Positions 20,057-29,336 are shown, counted from the first letter of the stretch. The stretch: DNA of 64,000 nt from Bog-473 sp963745665 (GCA_963745665.1 CAVUYE010000001.1:776597-840596); one strand, 5' to 3'. Numbers and translations: made by a program. Notes: a model not told the origin generated them from the letters alone.

Positions 20057-21751
20057 ATGGTGATCAGCTACGAAGAGGCGTCCGCCGAGCTCACCGCCCC
20101 CGGCCGGAGTTTCGAACTGGGCGAGAACGACATCAACGGCGTCCACTATCGGATCTTCAAGCACGCGCCGCCGACCCTGGTCGATGTTTTTGCCGGCTCC
20201 CGCGAGGACGAGTCGACGTTCCTCGTCTACGAGGACGAACGCTGGTCGTTCAAGGAGACCCACCGCCACATTGACGCCCTGGCGCATGCGCTGGTGCACA
20301 CCTTCGGTGTCCAGAAGGGCGACCGGGTGGGCATCGCCATGCGCAACCTGCCCGAGTGGATCGTGTCGTTTGCCGCCATCCTCTCCATCGGCGCCGTCTC
20401 CGTTTCCTTCAATGCGTGGTGGACGGAGAGCGAGCTCGACTACGCCCTCGAGGACTCCGGCAGCGTGCTGCTCGTCGTCGACGGGGAACGGGTCGAGCGG
20501 GCGCATGGTCCTGCCGCCCAACGCCGGGTCCCGGTCATCGCGGCGCGCGTGACCGCCGGACAGGCACTTCCGGACGGCGTCCAGCGTTACGAGGACGTCG
20601 TCACCTTGGGCGATCCGATGCCGGCCGTCGTCGTGCTGCCCGACGACGACGCCACCATCCTGTACACGTCGGGGACCACCGGCTTTCCCAAGGGCGCGGT
20701 CTCGACCCACCGGGCCGTGACGCAGTCCCTGATGGCCTTCTGGGCCCGCGCGGCCATCGACGCGGCGCGCCAGGGCGGGGACAGGGTCACCTCCGACGGG
20801 GCGAGCGCACGACCCTCGTTCATCTTGATCGTGCCGCTCTTCCACGTCACCGGCTGCGTTCCCGTCATGCTCTCGTGCTTCGGCCTGAAGATGAAGCTGG
20901 TGATGATGTACCGCTGGGATCCGGAGGTCGCCCTCCGCCTGATCGAGGCCGAACGGGTCACCGCGTTCGTCGGCGTCCCGACCCAAAGCTGGGACCTGCT
21001 CGAGAGCCCGGCCTTCTCCGAGTACGACACCTCTTCGCTCGCCTCCATCGGCGGCGGGGGAGCACCGGCACCGGTCAAGCTCGTCGAGCGGGTCGACGAT
21101 TCCTTTTCCAGTGGTCGGCCCAATATCGGCTACGGCATGACCGAGACCAACGCGTTCGGCCCGGGGAACACCGGTGACGACTACGTCACGCACCCGTCAT
21201 CCACCGGTCGGGCCAAGTTGACCATCGTCGACATCGAGATCCGGGACGGTCAGCGAGGGACCGTGCCCACGGGGACCCGGGGCGAGATATGGATGAAGGG
21301 CCCCAATCTCTTCCGCGGCTACTGGAACAAGCCAGAGGCGACCGCAGAGGTGCTCGCGGACGGCTGGCTGGCCACGGGCGACCTCGGCCGGATCGACGAC
21401 GAGGGGTTCCTCTACATCGAGGACCGGGCTAAGGACATGGTGCTCCGGGGCGGCGAGAACGTCTACAGCGCCGAGGTGGAGAGCGCCATTTACGAGCACC
21501 CCGACGTGTACGAAGCGGCGGTGTTCGGTGTGCCCGACGAACGCCTCGGCGAAGAGGTCGCCACCGTGATCACGCGGCGACCGGGATCGACCCTCGACGC
21601 CGACGAGCTCCGGCGCTTTCTCGCCGGAAAGCTTTCGCCCTTCAAGATCCCGAGCCGGATCGTCTTCAGCGAGGAGCGATTGCCGCGGAATCCCTCGGGC
21701 AAGATCCTCAAGCGCGAGCTGCGGGACACGTACTTCGCTTCCGCGGCGTAG
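20057..21751 (+). CDS. class I adenylate-forming acyl-CoA synthetase (FadD-like)
   Basis: 564-residue enzyme activating a carboxylic acid to its CoA thioester through an acyl-AMP. The AMP-binding P-loop YTSGTTGFPKG is near residue 205, and VPLFHVTG near 258. The adenylate motif YGMTETN is near 358, with ATGDLGRIDDEGFLYIEDRAKDM following and the catalytic lysine in PRNPSGKILKREL at the C-terminus. GGGAGGAACGG supplies a ribosome site before ATG 20057. The substrate is unknown; the ligand-pocket region SIGGGGAPAPVKL is of the medium/long-chain or aromatic acid kind. It may be co-transcribed with the preceding reductase gene. Confidence 0.9.
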   Translation: MVISYEEASAELTAPGRSFELGENDINGVHYRIFKHAPPTLVDVFAGSREDESTFLVYEDERWSFKETHRHIDALAHALVHTFGVQKGDRVGIAMRNLPEWIVSFAAILSIGAVSVSFNAWWTESELDYALEDSGSVLLVVDGERVERAHGPAAQRRVPVIAARVTAGQALPDGVQRYEDVVTLGDPMPAVVVLPDDDATILYTSGTTGFPKGAVSTHRAVTQSLMAFWARAAIDAARQGGDRVTSDGASARPSFILIVPLFHVTGCVPVMLSCFGLKMKLVMMYRWDPEVALRLIEAERVTAFVGVPTQSWDLLESPAFSEYDTSSLASIGGGGAPAPVKLVERVDDSFSSGRPNIGYGMTETNAFGPGNTGDDYVTHPSSTGRAKLTIVDIEIRDGQRGTVPTGTRGEIWMKGPNLFRGYWNKPEATAEVLADGWLATGDLGRIDDEGFLYIEDRAKDMVLRGGENVYSAEVESAIYEHPDVYEAAVFGVPDERLGEEVATVITRRPGSTLDADELRRFLAGKLSPFKIPSRIVFSEERLPRNPSGKILKRELRDTYFASAA

Positions 21752-21991
21752 CCCGGTGCAACGCTCCCCGGCGGCCCGACACGGCGCAAACTCCGGGGTG
21801 GTCGGTTCCGTTCGGACCGGGGTCGGTTTCCCTCCGGCCGCGACTCCCTTTCGCTGGTCGGCCGACCGAAGCCAACCTCAAGATGCGCGTGGCACCGACC
21901 GATGTCTCCGGGTAGTACCGGGTGGCGGGCACGGCTCCTTCCTGGTTTCTTGCACAACTGATCGCCGGAGATTCGAGGACAGGGGCACCGC
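21752..21991. other. intergenic region upstream of glycosyltransferase gene
   Basis: 240 bp between two rightward genes. It is rich in CCGG-type short repeats but has no convincing promoter, operator or terminator. I see nothing to name here. Confidence 0.4.
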
Positions 21992-23233
21992 ATGAGGACG
22001 CGCGCACGCCGGTATCTCATGGCGATGTGGGACGGTGGTGGCAACGCACCCCCGCAACTGGGCGTCGGCAAGCGCCTCGTCGAGCGAGGCCATGAGGTCC
22101 ATGTGCTGGGGGACATCTCGCTGGCCGGCGCGGCTGAGGCAGCCGGTTGCAGCTTCTCGCCGTGGGACCGAGGCACGGAGCGGACGGAGATGGATGCCTC
22201 CGATGACGCCCGCAACGACTGGGAGACTGAAGAGCCACTCGACGTAGTGAGGCGCATCCGCGACCTGCTGCAGTCAGGCCCCGCCGCGGCCTTCGCCGCT
22301 GACACGGCCGCGGCCATCGCCACGTTCCAGCCCGACGCCGTCGTGCCGGACTCGCAACTGTTCGGAGCGATGATCGCAGGGGAAGGGGCGGGGCTCCCCG
22401 TTGCTGCGCTCGTCCCGAACCTCTGGATGGCCCCGACGCCGGACACCGCCGACCCGGTCGCCCTCAAGATCATCAACCGCGTGGTCAAACAGGGTCTGCC
22501 CGACCTCAATGCGGCCCGGGCCCAGCACGGGTTGCCGCCACTTGCCGCCTTCTACGAACAGCTGCTCATCGCGGACCGGATTTTGGTGCTCAGCAGTGAG
22601 ACGCTCGATGTTGCGTCGCCCTTCGTGCCGAGCAACGTGCGCTACGTCGGCCCTGTTCTCGACGACCCCGTGTGGACTGACCCGTGGACGGAGCCGTGGC
22701 CCGAGAGCAACAAGGACCCGCTCGTGCTCGTGGGATTCAGCTCGATCTACCAGAACCAGGGGCCTCTGCTGCAGCGGGTCATCGATGCGCTCTCCGTCAT
22801 GGAGGTCCGGGCGGTGGTGGCGCTCGGGCGCGTGCTCAAAGCCGATGCATTGGCGGCGACGGACAACGTGGCCGTGGCGCGTTCCGTTCCCCACAGTGAG
22901 CTGCTCACAGAGGCGTCACTGATGATCTCGCATTGTGGGCACGGGACGACGGTGAAGACCCTGGCCGCTGGAGTGCCGATGCTGTGCATTCCGATGGGGC
23001 GCGACCAGGATGCGACCGCCGCGTGCGTTGTCAACCAGCGAGCAGGAGTACAGCTCTCACCCGCCGCGTCATCGGATGAGATCCGCCTCGCCATAGCGGA
23101 GCTGCTCGATGACGACGGCTACCGGGAGAACGCGGCGCGCCTGGCCTCGGTTTTCGCTCGGGAGCACCAGGCCCTCGACGTCGTCCTCGAGTTGGAAGAC
23201 CTTGTCGGGGAGGCGGCACCCGGCACGGTCTGA
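21992..23233 (+). CDS. GT1 (UGT/MGT-type) glycosyltransferase
   Basis: 413-residue GT-B-fold glycosyltransferase using a nucleotide sugar. The N-terminal half has the acceptor-side pattern QLGVGKRLVERGHEVHVLGD. The C-terminal half has PLVLVGFSSIYQNQG and the donor-binding HCGHGTTVKTLAAGVPMLCIPMGRDQ. This matches the UDP-glycosyltransferase signature, although GHGT replaces the commoner GGxGT. Such enzymes decorate macrolides, flavonoids, lipids or xenobiotics; the acceptor is not identifiable. It converges on the alpha/beta hydrolase gene, whose open frame runs about 200 bp into this gene on the other strand. Confidence 0.87.
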   Translation: MRTRARRYLMAMWDGGGNAPPQLGVGKRLVERGHEVHVLGDISLAGAAEAAGCSFSPWDRGTERTEMDASDDARNDWETEEPLDVVRRIRDLLQSGPAAAFAADTAAAIATFQPDAVVPDSQLFGAMIAGEGAGLPVAALVPNLWMAPTPDTADPVALKIINRVVKQGLPDLNAARAQHGLPPLAAFYEQLLIADRILVLSSETLDVASPFVPSNVRYVGPVLDDPVWTDPWTEPWPESNKDPLVLVGFSSIYQNQGPLLQRVIDALSVMEVRAVVALGRVLKADALAATDNVAVARSVPHSELLTEASLMISHCGHGTTVKTLAAGVPMLCIPMGRDQDATAACVVNQRAGVQLSPAASSDEIRLAIAELLDDDGYRENAARLASVFAREHQALDVVLELEDLVGEAAPGTV

Positions 23234-24005
23234 CGCGACGTTGGCACGCGCCTGTCACGAATTTCAGGAAATGAGGCAGCACTGCAACGACGGCCGCCCA
23301 AGCCGTCGACGTGGGATCGACGTGTGCCATGTGGTCGCCGTCGAACTCCACCAGTTCGGCGGCACCTCCCGCCGCCCGGGCTGCGGCGACGTAGGCCTCA
23401 CTCTGGCCGATCGGGACGGAATCATCAGCGCGGCTGTGCACGCACACCACGGGAACGGGTAGCGGCACTCTGGCGATCGGATCCGCCCAGTCGTAGCGCT
23501 CCGGCACCTCATCGGGGCGCCCGCCGAGAAGATCCGGGATGGCTGAACCGCCCACTCCTTTCGCGGCACCGGTGCGCAGGTCGAGGACTCCGGCCTGGGA
23601 CACGACGCCGGTCACCGAGACCCGCGGCGAGGATCCCGGCGCCGAGACGGGGAGGGCCGCCCGCCCCGCGGCCCAGGTAGCCAGGTGCCCTCCAGCGGAG
23701 TGACCGATGGCGACCACTCGGGAGAGATCGAGATCGAGGTCGAGTTCGGACAGCAGGTCAATGGCATCTGAGACGTCCTGCAGCGTGGTGGGCCACCCGC
23801 CGCCCTTGCCGACACGCCGGTATTCGATGTTGCAGGTCGTCCACCCTCTCTCCGCGAGATCCCTCGCCAGTTCCCGCCCGAGTGAGGCGTCATAGGCAGC
23901 CCGCCAGAATCCGCCGTGAATCACGACTGCAACACCAAGTTGTCCGCCCTCGGCGATGTGCAACTCGGCGTACTGGTCCGGATGAGGTCCGTACCTGCAG
24001 TTCAT
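23031..24005 (-). CDS. alpha/beta hydrolase, kynurenine formamidase-like; C-terminus abnormal
   Basis: Esterase/amidase of the BD-FAE/kynurenine-formamidase-like group. ATG 24005 gives MNCRYGPHPDQYAELH, the usual family N-terminus; the frame also runs open upstream to 24185. Oxyanion-hole HGGFWR is near residue 30, nucleophile serine in GHSAGGH near 102, acid region HSRADDSVPI, and histidine in DGDHMAHVDP near 226. The conserved fold ends at LPHFLKF near 23265. The frame then continues for about 75 Arg/Pro-rich residues antisense to the glycosyltransferase gene, which is not family-like. One base fewer in GAAATTC near 23262 would give an immediate TGA. The real end is therefore probably about 23255. 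Confidence 0.75.
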   Translation of the reverse strand: MNCRYGPHPDQYAELHIAEGGQLGVAVVIHGGFWRAAYDASLGRELARDLAERGWTTCNIEYRRVGKGGGWPTTLQDVSDAIDLLSELDLDLDLSRVVAIGHSAGGHLATWAAGRAALPVSAPGSSPRVSVTGVVSQAGVLDLRTGAAKGVGGSAIPDLLGGRPDEVPERYDWADPIARVPLPVPVVCVHSRADDSVPIGQSEAYVAAARAAGGAAELVEFDGDHMAHVDPTSTAWAAVVAVLPHFLKFVTGACQRRVRPCRVPPPRQGLPTRGRRRGPGAPERKPRPGAPRSPGSRRHRAAPLWRGGSHPMTRRVRAVLLLAG

Positions 24006-24206
24006 GACGGTCTCTTCGGCTCCCTCTGCCGCTGACCGAAGCGTCGCAGATGTGACAACGTTCCGGAGATGGACGCTTTCGCCAATCCAAGAGTCTGCGG
24101 ATGGATCGACCATTCGCAGCTTACTGTCCGTCTTCGCGGCATTGGGAGGGAACCCGATGGCCTTCTGGAGAGTTCTTACGCGCACGGTGCCCCCTAGGAT
24201 CGTGCC

Positions 24207-25211
24207 GTGCCGACCGACGCGCGCGAGGAGCCGGGGGGGAGGGTAAGTCCCGGTTTGTCGGGGTCCTTTCCCCCGTCCAGCCCGTTCGACTCCGGGTCGG
24301 TTTCAATCCGGCTGTACCCGCACAACGACCTTCCAGCCGACCTCATCGTCAGCGAGGTCTGCACGCAAGCCGGTCTTGCCCTCGACAACGGCTTCGACGG
24401 GGTGATGACGAGCGAGCACCACGGCGGCTTTGCCGGCTACATGGCGCAACCGCTGCAGATGGCTTCCTTCATATTGGAGGAGAACGCGCGCGGATGGGCC
24501 GCGGCGGCACCGCTCCTGCTTCCTCTGCGACCCACGGTGCTGGTCGCAGAGGAGGTTGCGTGGCTGCAAGCTCGTCACCGAGGTCGTGTCGGTCTCGGTG
24601 TGGCCGCCGGGGCCCTGCCACTGGACTTCGAGGCTGCCGGCATTGACCGGGACGATGCCATCGACATGTTCAAGGCGGAACTGCCGCGGCTCGTGGCCAT
24701 GCTGCGCGGCGAGGAGCTGGGTGACCTGGAGGGTGATCCCGCCCTGCTGGCCTGCCGACGGGCTCCGGTGCCTGTGCTGAGTGCGGCTGTGTCAGTGGCC
24801 GCCGCCGTTCGCGCGGCCCGGTGCGGCGCCGGAATCCTCATGGAGGGCATGTCAGCGCCCGACAGGCTCGCTCGCTTGACCAGGGCATTCGACGAGGCTG
24901 GCGGCACCGGTTCCAAGGTGCTGATCCGTCGGGTGTGGTTGGGCCGCGTGGACCACGGGCTGGTGGAGAGCCAGCGGGCGGTTTACGAGAGCTACGCCGC
25001 GGGCTCGTTCGGCGCGGATCAAACCGTCGCGTCCGATGAGCCTGGTGAGATGACGGAGCGGCTCGCAGCGACCATGCGCGAGGTGGGTGCGGACGCCCTC
25101 AACCTTCGGGTGCAGCTCCCCGGCATGTCGCCCGAACAAGTGCGCGAGCAGATCGTGCAGATCGGCTCCACTGTCGTGACGCCGCTGACGAAATTCCTGT
25201 CCTCGGGTTGA
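24207..25211 (+). CDS. luciferase-like (LLM class) flavin-dependent oxidoreductase
   Basis: 334-residue TIM-barrel flavoenzyme of the bacterial-luciferase superfamily, using FMN or F420. After a Pro/Gly-rich leader the barrel starts at SIRLYPHNDLPADLIVSEV. TSEHHGGFAGYMAQPLQMA is the conserved second-strand motif, and RGRVGLGVAAGALPLDFEA the strand with the usual Gly-rich turn. The C-terminal helix region has PGMSPEQVREQIVQIG. GTG 24207 is the furthest plausible start; the first 30 residues look non-conserved, so a later start is possible. The substrate is unknown. It lies in a run of single-gene redox enzymes with alternating directions. Confidence 0.8.
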   Translation: MPTDAREEPGGRVSPGLSGSFPPSSPFDSGSVSIRLYPHNDLPADLIVSEVCTQAGLALDNGFDGVMTSEHHGGFAGYMAQPLQMASFILEENARGWAAAAPLLLPLRPTVLVAEEVAWLQARHRGRVGLGVAAGALPLDFEAAGIDRDDAIDMFKAELPRLVAMLRGEELGDLEGDPALLACRRAPVPVLSAAVSVAAAVRAARCGAGILMEGMSAPDRLARLTRAFDEAGGTGSKVLIRRVWLGRVDHGLVESQRAVYESYAAGSFGADQTVASDEPGEMTERLAATMREVGADALNLRVQLPGMSPEQVREQIVQIGSTVVTPLTKFLSSG

Positions 25212-25227
25212 CGCATAGGCCCCGCGT

Positions 25228-26058
25228 TCAGCGGATCGGAGTCCACCCGCTTGAAAGATGGTTCCCGCCGTCCACGTCCAGCGTGATCCCTGTGATCTGC
25301 TGAGCGTCGTCGGACAAGAGGAAGCACACCGCGGCGGCAATGTCCCCTGCTTCGGTCAGCCGTCCGAGGGGGAGCGCCGATCCGGCCTCGGCACCGCCGT
25401 CGGCTTTCCAGATGGATCGAGTGGCCGTAGTACGCACCAATCCGGGACTCACTGCGTTGACGCGGACTCCGCGGCCGGCCAGATCGGCCGCGATCGTACG
25501 CGTCATGGCGTTCAGAGCCGCTTTGGCGGACGCATAGGAGACCATGGCCGATGTGGTCTTGCGCGGCGAACCACTCGAGATGGCGACCACCGCCCCGGCG
25601 GTGTCGCCGAGCCCGCGGGCGAGCGCAGCGCGGATGAGTGCGAGGGTCGGCCACGTGTTGAGCCGGAAGGTTTCGAGGAGTTGCTCCTCGCTGATGTCGT
25701 CGAAGGACAGCGGGTGGGGGGCACCGCCCACCGTGCTGACGACGAGGTCGATACGACCGAACGTCTCCATGGCCCGGTCGGTGAGCAGTGTGACGGCCGG
25801 TTCGGTGTCCATGGACCCGACGACGCCCACGACGTCGAGACCTTCGGCGCGGAATGCCCTCTCCGTCGACGCGACCCGTTCCTGGTCGCGGCCGTTGATC
25901 ACGACCGAGGCACCCTCGCGCGCCAGGCGGAGAGCACACGATCTGCCGATGCTCGGATCTGCGGTGGATCCGGTCACGATGGCGACCCGGCCGGAGAACC
26001 GTTGGGCCCCACCGGCAACGGTTGGATCAGCTTGCTCCGTCCTGTCGGTTGGTCCCAC
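25228..26058 (-). CDS. short-chain dehydrogenase/reductase (SDR)
   Basis: 276-residue NAD(P)-dependent oxidoreductase. The cofactor-binding turn is AIVTGSTADPSIGRSCALRL, a variant of TGxxxGxG with serine/proline spacing sometimes seen in enoyl-reductase-like SDRs. VVSTVGGAPHP replaces the classical NNAG. The catalytic tetrad is recognisable as serine in AISSGSPRK and Tyr/Lys in YASAKAALNAM near residue 172. RVNAVSPGLVRT and the C-terminal ITLDVDGGNHLS are standard. The substrate cannot be inferred. It diverges from the nitronate monooxygenase gene, and the two probably share the region 26059-26245. Confidence 0.88.
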   Translation of the reverse strand: MGPTDRTEQADPTVAGGAQRFSGRVAIVTGSTADPSIGRSCALRLAREGASVVINGRDQERVASTERAFRAEGLDVVGVVGSMDTEPAVTLLTDRAMETFGRIDLVVSTVGGAPHPLSFDDISEEQLLETFRLNTWPTLALIRAALARGLGDTAGAVVAISSGSPRKTTSAMVSYASAKAALNAMTRTIAADLAGRGVRVNAVSPGLVRTTATRSIWKADGGAEAGSALPLGRLTEAGDIAAAVCFLLSDDAQQITGITLDVDGGNHLSSGWTPIR

Positions 26059-26245
26059 GGTTGCATCTTCTCCTACGACGTCACCCGGGTGCCATGTGAC
26101 TCCGGCGGGCCCGACTTCAGATCAGGTAGGTCCTCAACCGGCAACAGCGGCCTCCGGAACTCCTCGATAGGTTGACGGGATCGGTATCGAGGCTCCGCCA
26201 CCACTCCGCACCCGTGTCGCCGAGCTGCTCGGCGTCGACTATCCG

Positions 26246-27145
26246 GTGCTGCAGGCCCCCATGGGATTCATAGCCCGGGCGCAGTTGGCCTCCGCCGTCT
26301 CGAACGCTGGTGGCTTCGGGATCATCGAGACGTCCTCCGGCCGCCTCGATGAGGTCCGGGACGAAATGGCGGCGATGCGTGAGCGGACCGACAAACCGTG
26401 GGGTGTCAATATCGCTCAGATGCTGGTCGCCGACCCCGGCATCGTCGACTTCGTGGCCGACCAGGGTGTCCGATTCGTGACCACTTCGGCCGGGGACCCG
26501 GCTCGGTATACCCGGGAACTCCACGAGGCAGGGATGACCGTGTTCCACGTGGTGCCATCGTTGCGCGCCGCACAGAAGGCCGTTGACGCGGGGGTCGACG
26601 GTCTCGTCGTCGAGGGGGGCGAAGGCGGAGGCTTCAAGAGCACCAGACCGGTGTCAACGATGGTCCTGCTTCCGCAGATCTGTGGGGTGTTCGATATCCC
26701 CATCGTGGCCGCCGGCGGGATCGTCGACGGCGTCTCAATGGCCGCCGCCTTCGCGCTCGGAGCCGAAGGAGTTCAGATGGGAACGCGCATGGTCAGTTCG
26801 GCCGAGTCTCCTGTGCACGACAACTACAAGAGTCTGGTCACCGGGGCCGATGCCACCGACACCGTCGTGCTCAGTGCGCACTCGAGCCCGGCCTATCGGG
26901 TCATGCGGACCCGTTTCAGCGAAGACCTGGAGCAGGAGCCGTCGGTCGTGATGGGCCGCACCGTTGGCATGGAGGGAGTCCTCAAGCTCTACTTCGAAGG
27001 CGATCTCAATGCCGGCTTCGCCTTTGGAGGCCAAGGAGCCGGCCGCGTGACAGAGGTCCTCCCCGTCGAGCGGATCGTGCACGAAACGGTGGGTAACTTC
27101 TACGAAGTAGTGAAGGCGCTCGGACGGTTTCTTCCGGAGGCGTGA
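26246..27145 (+). CDS. nitronate monooxygenase (NPD-like, FMN-dependent)
   Basis: At least 299 residues. The FMN-dependent barrel oxidises nitronates; related proteins are FabK-like enoyl reductases. Visible are LQAPMGF at the N-terminus, VVEGGEGGGFKS, the phosphate-binding PIVAAGGIVDG and ALGAEGVQMGTRMV. The conserved first strand LRTRVAELLGVDYP is encoded just upstream (26204-26245) in the same open frame, which has been open since the stop at 26168-26170. That stretch has no in-frame ATG, GTG or TTG. GTG 26246 is therefore the first standard start but would cut the fold. The true start is perhaps CTG 26225 or an unusual codon near 26180. Confidence 0.8.
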   Translation: MLQAPMGFIARAQLASAVSNAGGFGIIETSSGRLDEVRDEMAAMRERTDKPWGVNIAQMLVADPGIVDFVADQGVRFVTTSAGDPARYTRELHEAGMTVFHVVPSLRAAQKAVDAGVDGLVVEGGEGGGFKSTRPVSTMVLLPQICGVFDIPIVAAGGIVDGVSMAAAFALGAEGVQMGTRMVSSAESPVHDNYKSLVTGADATDTVVLSAHSSPAYRVMRTRFSEDLEQEPSVVMGRTVGMEGVLKLYFEGDLNAGFAFGGQGAGRVTEVLPVERIVHETVGNFYEVVKALGRFLPEA

Positions 27146-27163
27146 CGCAGAGCCGGCGTGTGC

Positions 27164-27730
27164 CTATTCGAGGTTCTCGCTCACGAACCGGAAATGGAAG
27201 CCGAAGATGTCGGTCCGGGTCTCTCCGAATCCTGCGGCGGCGAGACGCTCCTTGAGTCCGTCCGGGTCGACCGGCGTGAAGGTGTCGTCCGCGTGCGCTG
27301 CGCGCATCGATTCGAGGTCCAGGGCGTCCTGCCCCACGAAGATTCCGCCAGGACGCAGGACGCGATGCAACTGGGAGAACAACCGATCCTGAGCTTCGGC
27401 CGACGGCATGTGATGCAGGACCGAGAAGCATGCTGCCGCCGAGAAGTGGTCGTCCGGCAGACCCGCTTCGGTTGCGTCGCCGACGATGACCTCGACGTTG
27501 GTTCCGGCCAGCCGGTTCCGCAAAGGTTCGCCCAGCGAAGGATCGATCTCCACGGCGGTGAGCCTCTGGACGCGCCTGCGAAGCAGGTCGGTGGTGAGAC
27601 CAGGCCCCGGGCCGATCTCAAGGACCTCATCGCCGAGATCGCCGGCAGCCTCGACCCAGGGCAAGAGTTCTTCATCGAGGATCCGCGCCCACTCGGGGCT
27701 CGCCAGGGCCTGCAGGTGGGCTTCGTTCAT
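27164..27730 (-). CDS. class I SAM-dependent methyltransferase
   Basis: 188 residues from ATG 27730. Motif I is VLEIGPGPGLTTDLL; the acidic end of strand 2 is TAVEIDPSLGEPL, then VIVGDATEAGLPDDHFSAAACFSVLHHM and LRPGGIFVGQD. These define a Rossmann-fold methyltransferase of the UbiE/Methyltransf_11 type, a little shorter than average. The substrate is unknown. It is divergent from an AraC regulator with only 26 bp between the starts, so the promoters must overlap the neighbouring coding sequence and the regulator probably controls this gene. Confidence 0.85.
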   Translation of the reverse strand: MNEAHLQALASPEWARILDEELLPWVEAAGDLGDEVLEIGPGPGLTTDLLRRRVQRLTAVEIDPSLGEPLRNRLAGTNVEVIVGDATEAGLPDDHFSAAACFSVLHHMPSAEAQDRLFSQLHRVLRPGGIFVGQDALDLESMRAAHADDTFTPVDPDGLKERLAAAGFGETRTDIFGFHFRFVSENLE

Positions 27731-27756
27731 GCCCTTACTTGTACGATGAGCGGTCG

Positions 27757-28587
27757 ATGGCCGTCTCTGCACAATTGGACAAGGTTTTGTCTTTCTCGGC
27801 CAAAGCCGACCTGGTGGACATGCGCTCGGGAGGGCGACAATCTGCTGGCAGCTACACCTACGAGGGCGATGAGCTGATCTCGACCTGGCACGCCCACGAC
27901 CTGCACCAGCTCGAATACGCCTTTCACGGCACGGTCGAGGTCGAAACCGCCACTGCCCATTATCTCTTGCCGCCGCAGCAAGCGGCCTGGATCCCCTCGG
28001 GCGTGGACCACCGCACGACGATCCGGACGACGGTTCAGACGATCTCCGTCTTCTTCGAGCCCCACCTGGTACCCGCTCCAGGCGCGCGCGTCCGCATTGT
28101 GGCGGTACCGCCTGTCCTGAGAGAGATGATGATTTACTCCGGACGTTGGCCGATCGGCCGATCACTGTCTGACCCGGTGGCGGATGCGTACTTCAACGCG
28201 TTGGGCCGCTTGGTCTCAGAGGCTCTCGACAGCGAAACGCCGCTTTTCCTACCCACCTCGAACGACCCGGTGCTTGCGCGCGCGCTGGCCTGGACCCGGG
28301 AGAACCTCGGCACCGCAAGCATGGGAGACGTCGCCCGTCATGTTGGGCTCTCCGAGCGCTCTCTCCGGCGTCGCTTCGAGGCGGGACTGGGCATGTCGTG
28401 GCGGAACTACGCGATCCAAGCTCGCTTGCTGCGGGCAATGGCCCTCCTGGCGGAGCCTGGACCTTCGGTGCTCCAAGTGGCCAGCACCGTTGGTTTCGAG
28501 AGTCTGAGCTCGTTCAACCGGGCCTTTCGTTCAAGGACCGGTGTGACACCCTCGGCGTATCGAAAGCAGAGGGCGCGGCGACGGTGA
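27757..28587 (+). CDS. AraC-family transcriptional regulator with cupin sensor domain
   Basis: 276 residues from ATG 27757 (TTG 27739 is also possible). The N-terminal cupin domain has STWHAHDLHQLEYAFHGTVEV and LLPPQQAAWIPSGVDH. The C-terminal two-helix-turn-helix domain has TASMGDVARHVGLSERSLRRRFEAGLGMSW and VLQVASTVGFESLSSFNRAFRSRTGVTPSAYR. This is the layout of AraC proteins that bind a small ligand or are auto-repressed by the cupin. The divergent methyltransferase gene is the obvious target. Confidence 0.92.
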   Translation: MAVSAQLDKVLSFSAKADLVDMRSGGRQSAGSYTYEGDELISTWHAHDLHQLEYAFHGTVEVETATAHYLLPPQQAAWIPSGVDHRTTIRTTVQTISVFFEPHLVPAPGARVRIVAVPPVLREMMIYSGRWPIGRSLSDPVADAYFNALGRLVSEALDSETPLFLPTSNDPVLARALAWTRENLGTASMGDVARHVGLSERSLRRRFEAGLGMSWRNYAIQARLLRAMALLAEPGPSVLQVASTVGFESLSSFNRAFRSRTGVTPSAYRKQRARRR

Positions 28588-28667
28588 ATGGAGCGAGCCG
28601 CTGCCGCTCGGGGGCGTGAAACCGTCATCGGGTCGCGGCTCTTCCGGATCGGAGACGGTTGGCCGAT

Positions 28668-29252
28668 TTATGTTCGACGTCTGCTCCACAGATCGGTGAC
28701 CTCGACACCAACCTCGAACAGCATCTCCCGAAAGTCCGGCAACGACAGGCCCAGGACGTTGCTCGGACTGCCGTGGACCGCCTTGACGAAGGGTCCTGAC
28801 AATCCCTCGATGCTGAATGCGCCGGCGAGAGCGAGTGGTTCGTCCGTGGCAGCGTAGGCGGCGAGCTCCCTGTCACTGGGGGAGCCGAAGTGCACCAACG
28901 AGCTGACCGCTCGACTTCTGCGCTGGCCCGTCGACGTGTCGATCAAACAGTGGCCGGTGTTCAGCGTGGCCTGTCGACCGGACAAACGCCTCCATATCTC
29001 TTTCACCTCGGCACCCGAAGCCGGCTTGCCGAGCGCCTCGCCGTCGAGCTCGAGCATCGAGTCGCACCCGATGACCAAGCCGTCCTGACATCGTTCCGCG
29101 ACGGCCAACGCCTTGCGTTCGGCAATGGCCACGACGGCTTCAATGGGAGTGAGGCCCTCGAACTCTTCGCCGACGCCGCTGACGACGACCACGGGATCGA
29201 AGCCGGCGTCACGGAGAACGCGGAGCCGAGAGGCTGAGCTGGAGGCGAGCAC
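28668..29252 (-). CDS. Maf-family nucleoside-triphosphate pyrophosphatase
   Basis: 194-residue house-cleaning nucleotide pyrophosphatase; Maf proteins hydrolyse non-canonical or methylated dTTP, UTP or CTP to monophosphates. The N-terminus LASSSASRLRVLRDAGFDP follows the family pattern (S-R-R replaced by S-A-S-R-L). VIGCDSMLELDGEALGKP holds the catalytic aspartate. LSGRQATLNTGHCLID and the C-terminal GAFSIEGLSGPFVKAVHGSPSNVLGLSL are characteristic. It starts at a GTG; no ATG alternative lies upstream. It converges on the AraC gene and follows the Coq4-like gene in the same direction. Confidence 0.9.
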   Translation of the reverse strand: MLASSSASRLRVLRDAGFDPVVVVSGVGEEFEGLTPIEAVVAIAERKALAVAERCQDGLVIGCDSMLELDGEALGKPASGAEVKEIWRRLSGRQATLNTGHCLIDTSTGQRRSRAVSSLVHFGSPSDRELAAYAATDEPLALAGAFSIEGLSGPFVKAVHGSPSNVLGLSLPDFREMLFEVGVEVTDLWSRRRT

Positions 29253-29336
29253 TAATCGGGGGGATCGGGAGACACCTGTCGTCCTCCAAAGTATTCCCTG
29301 AGTGCAGTGCGCCCATTGTTTGAGCCGTGGCGGGAG

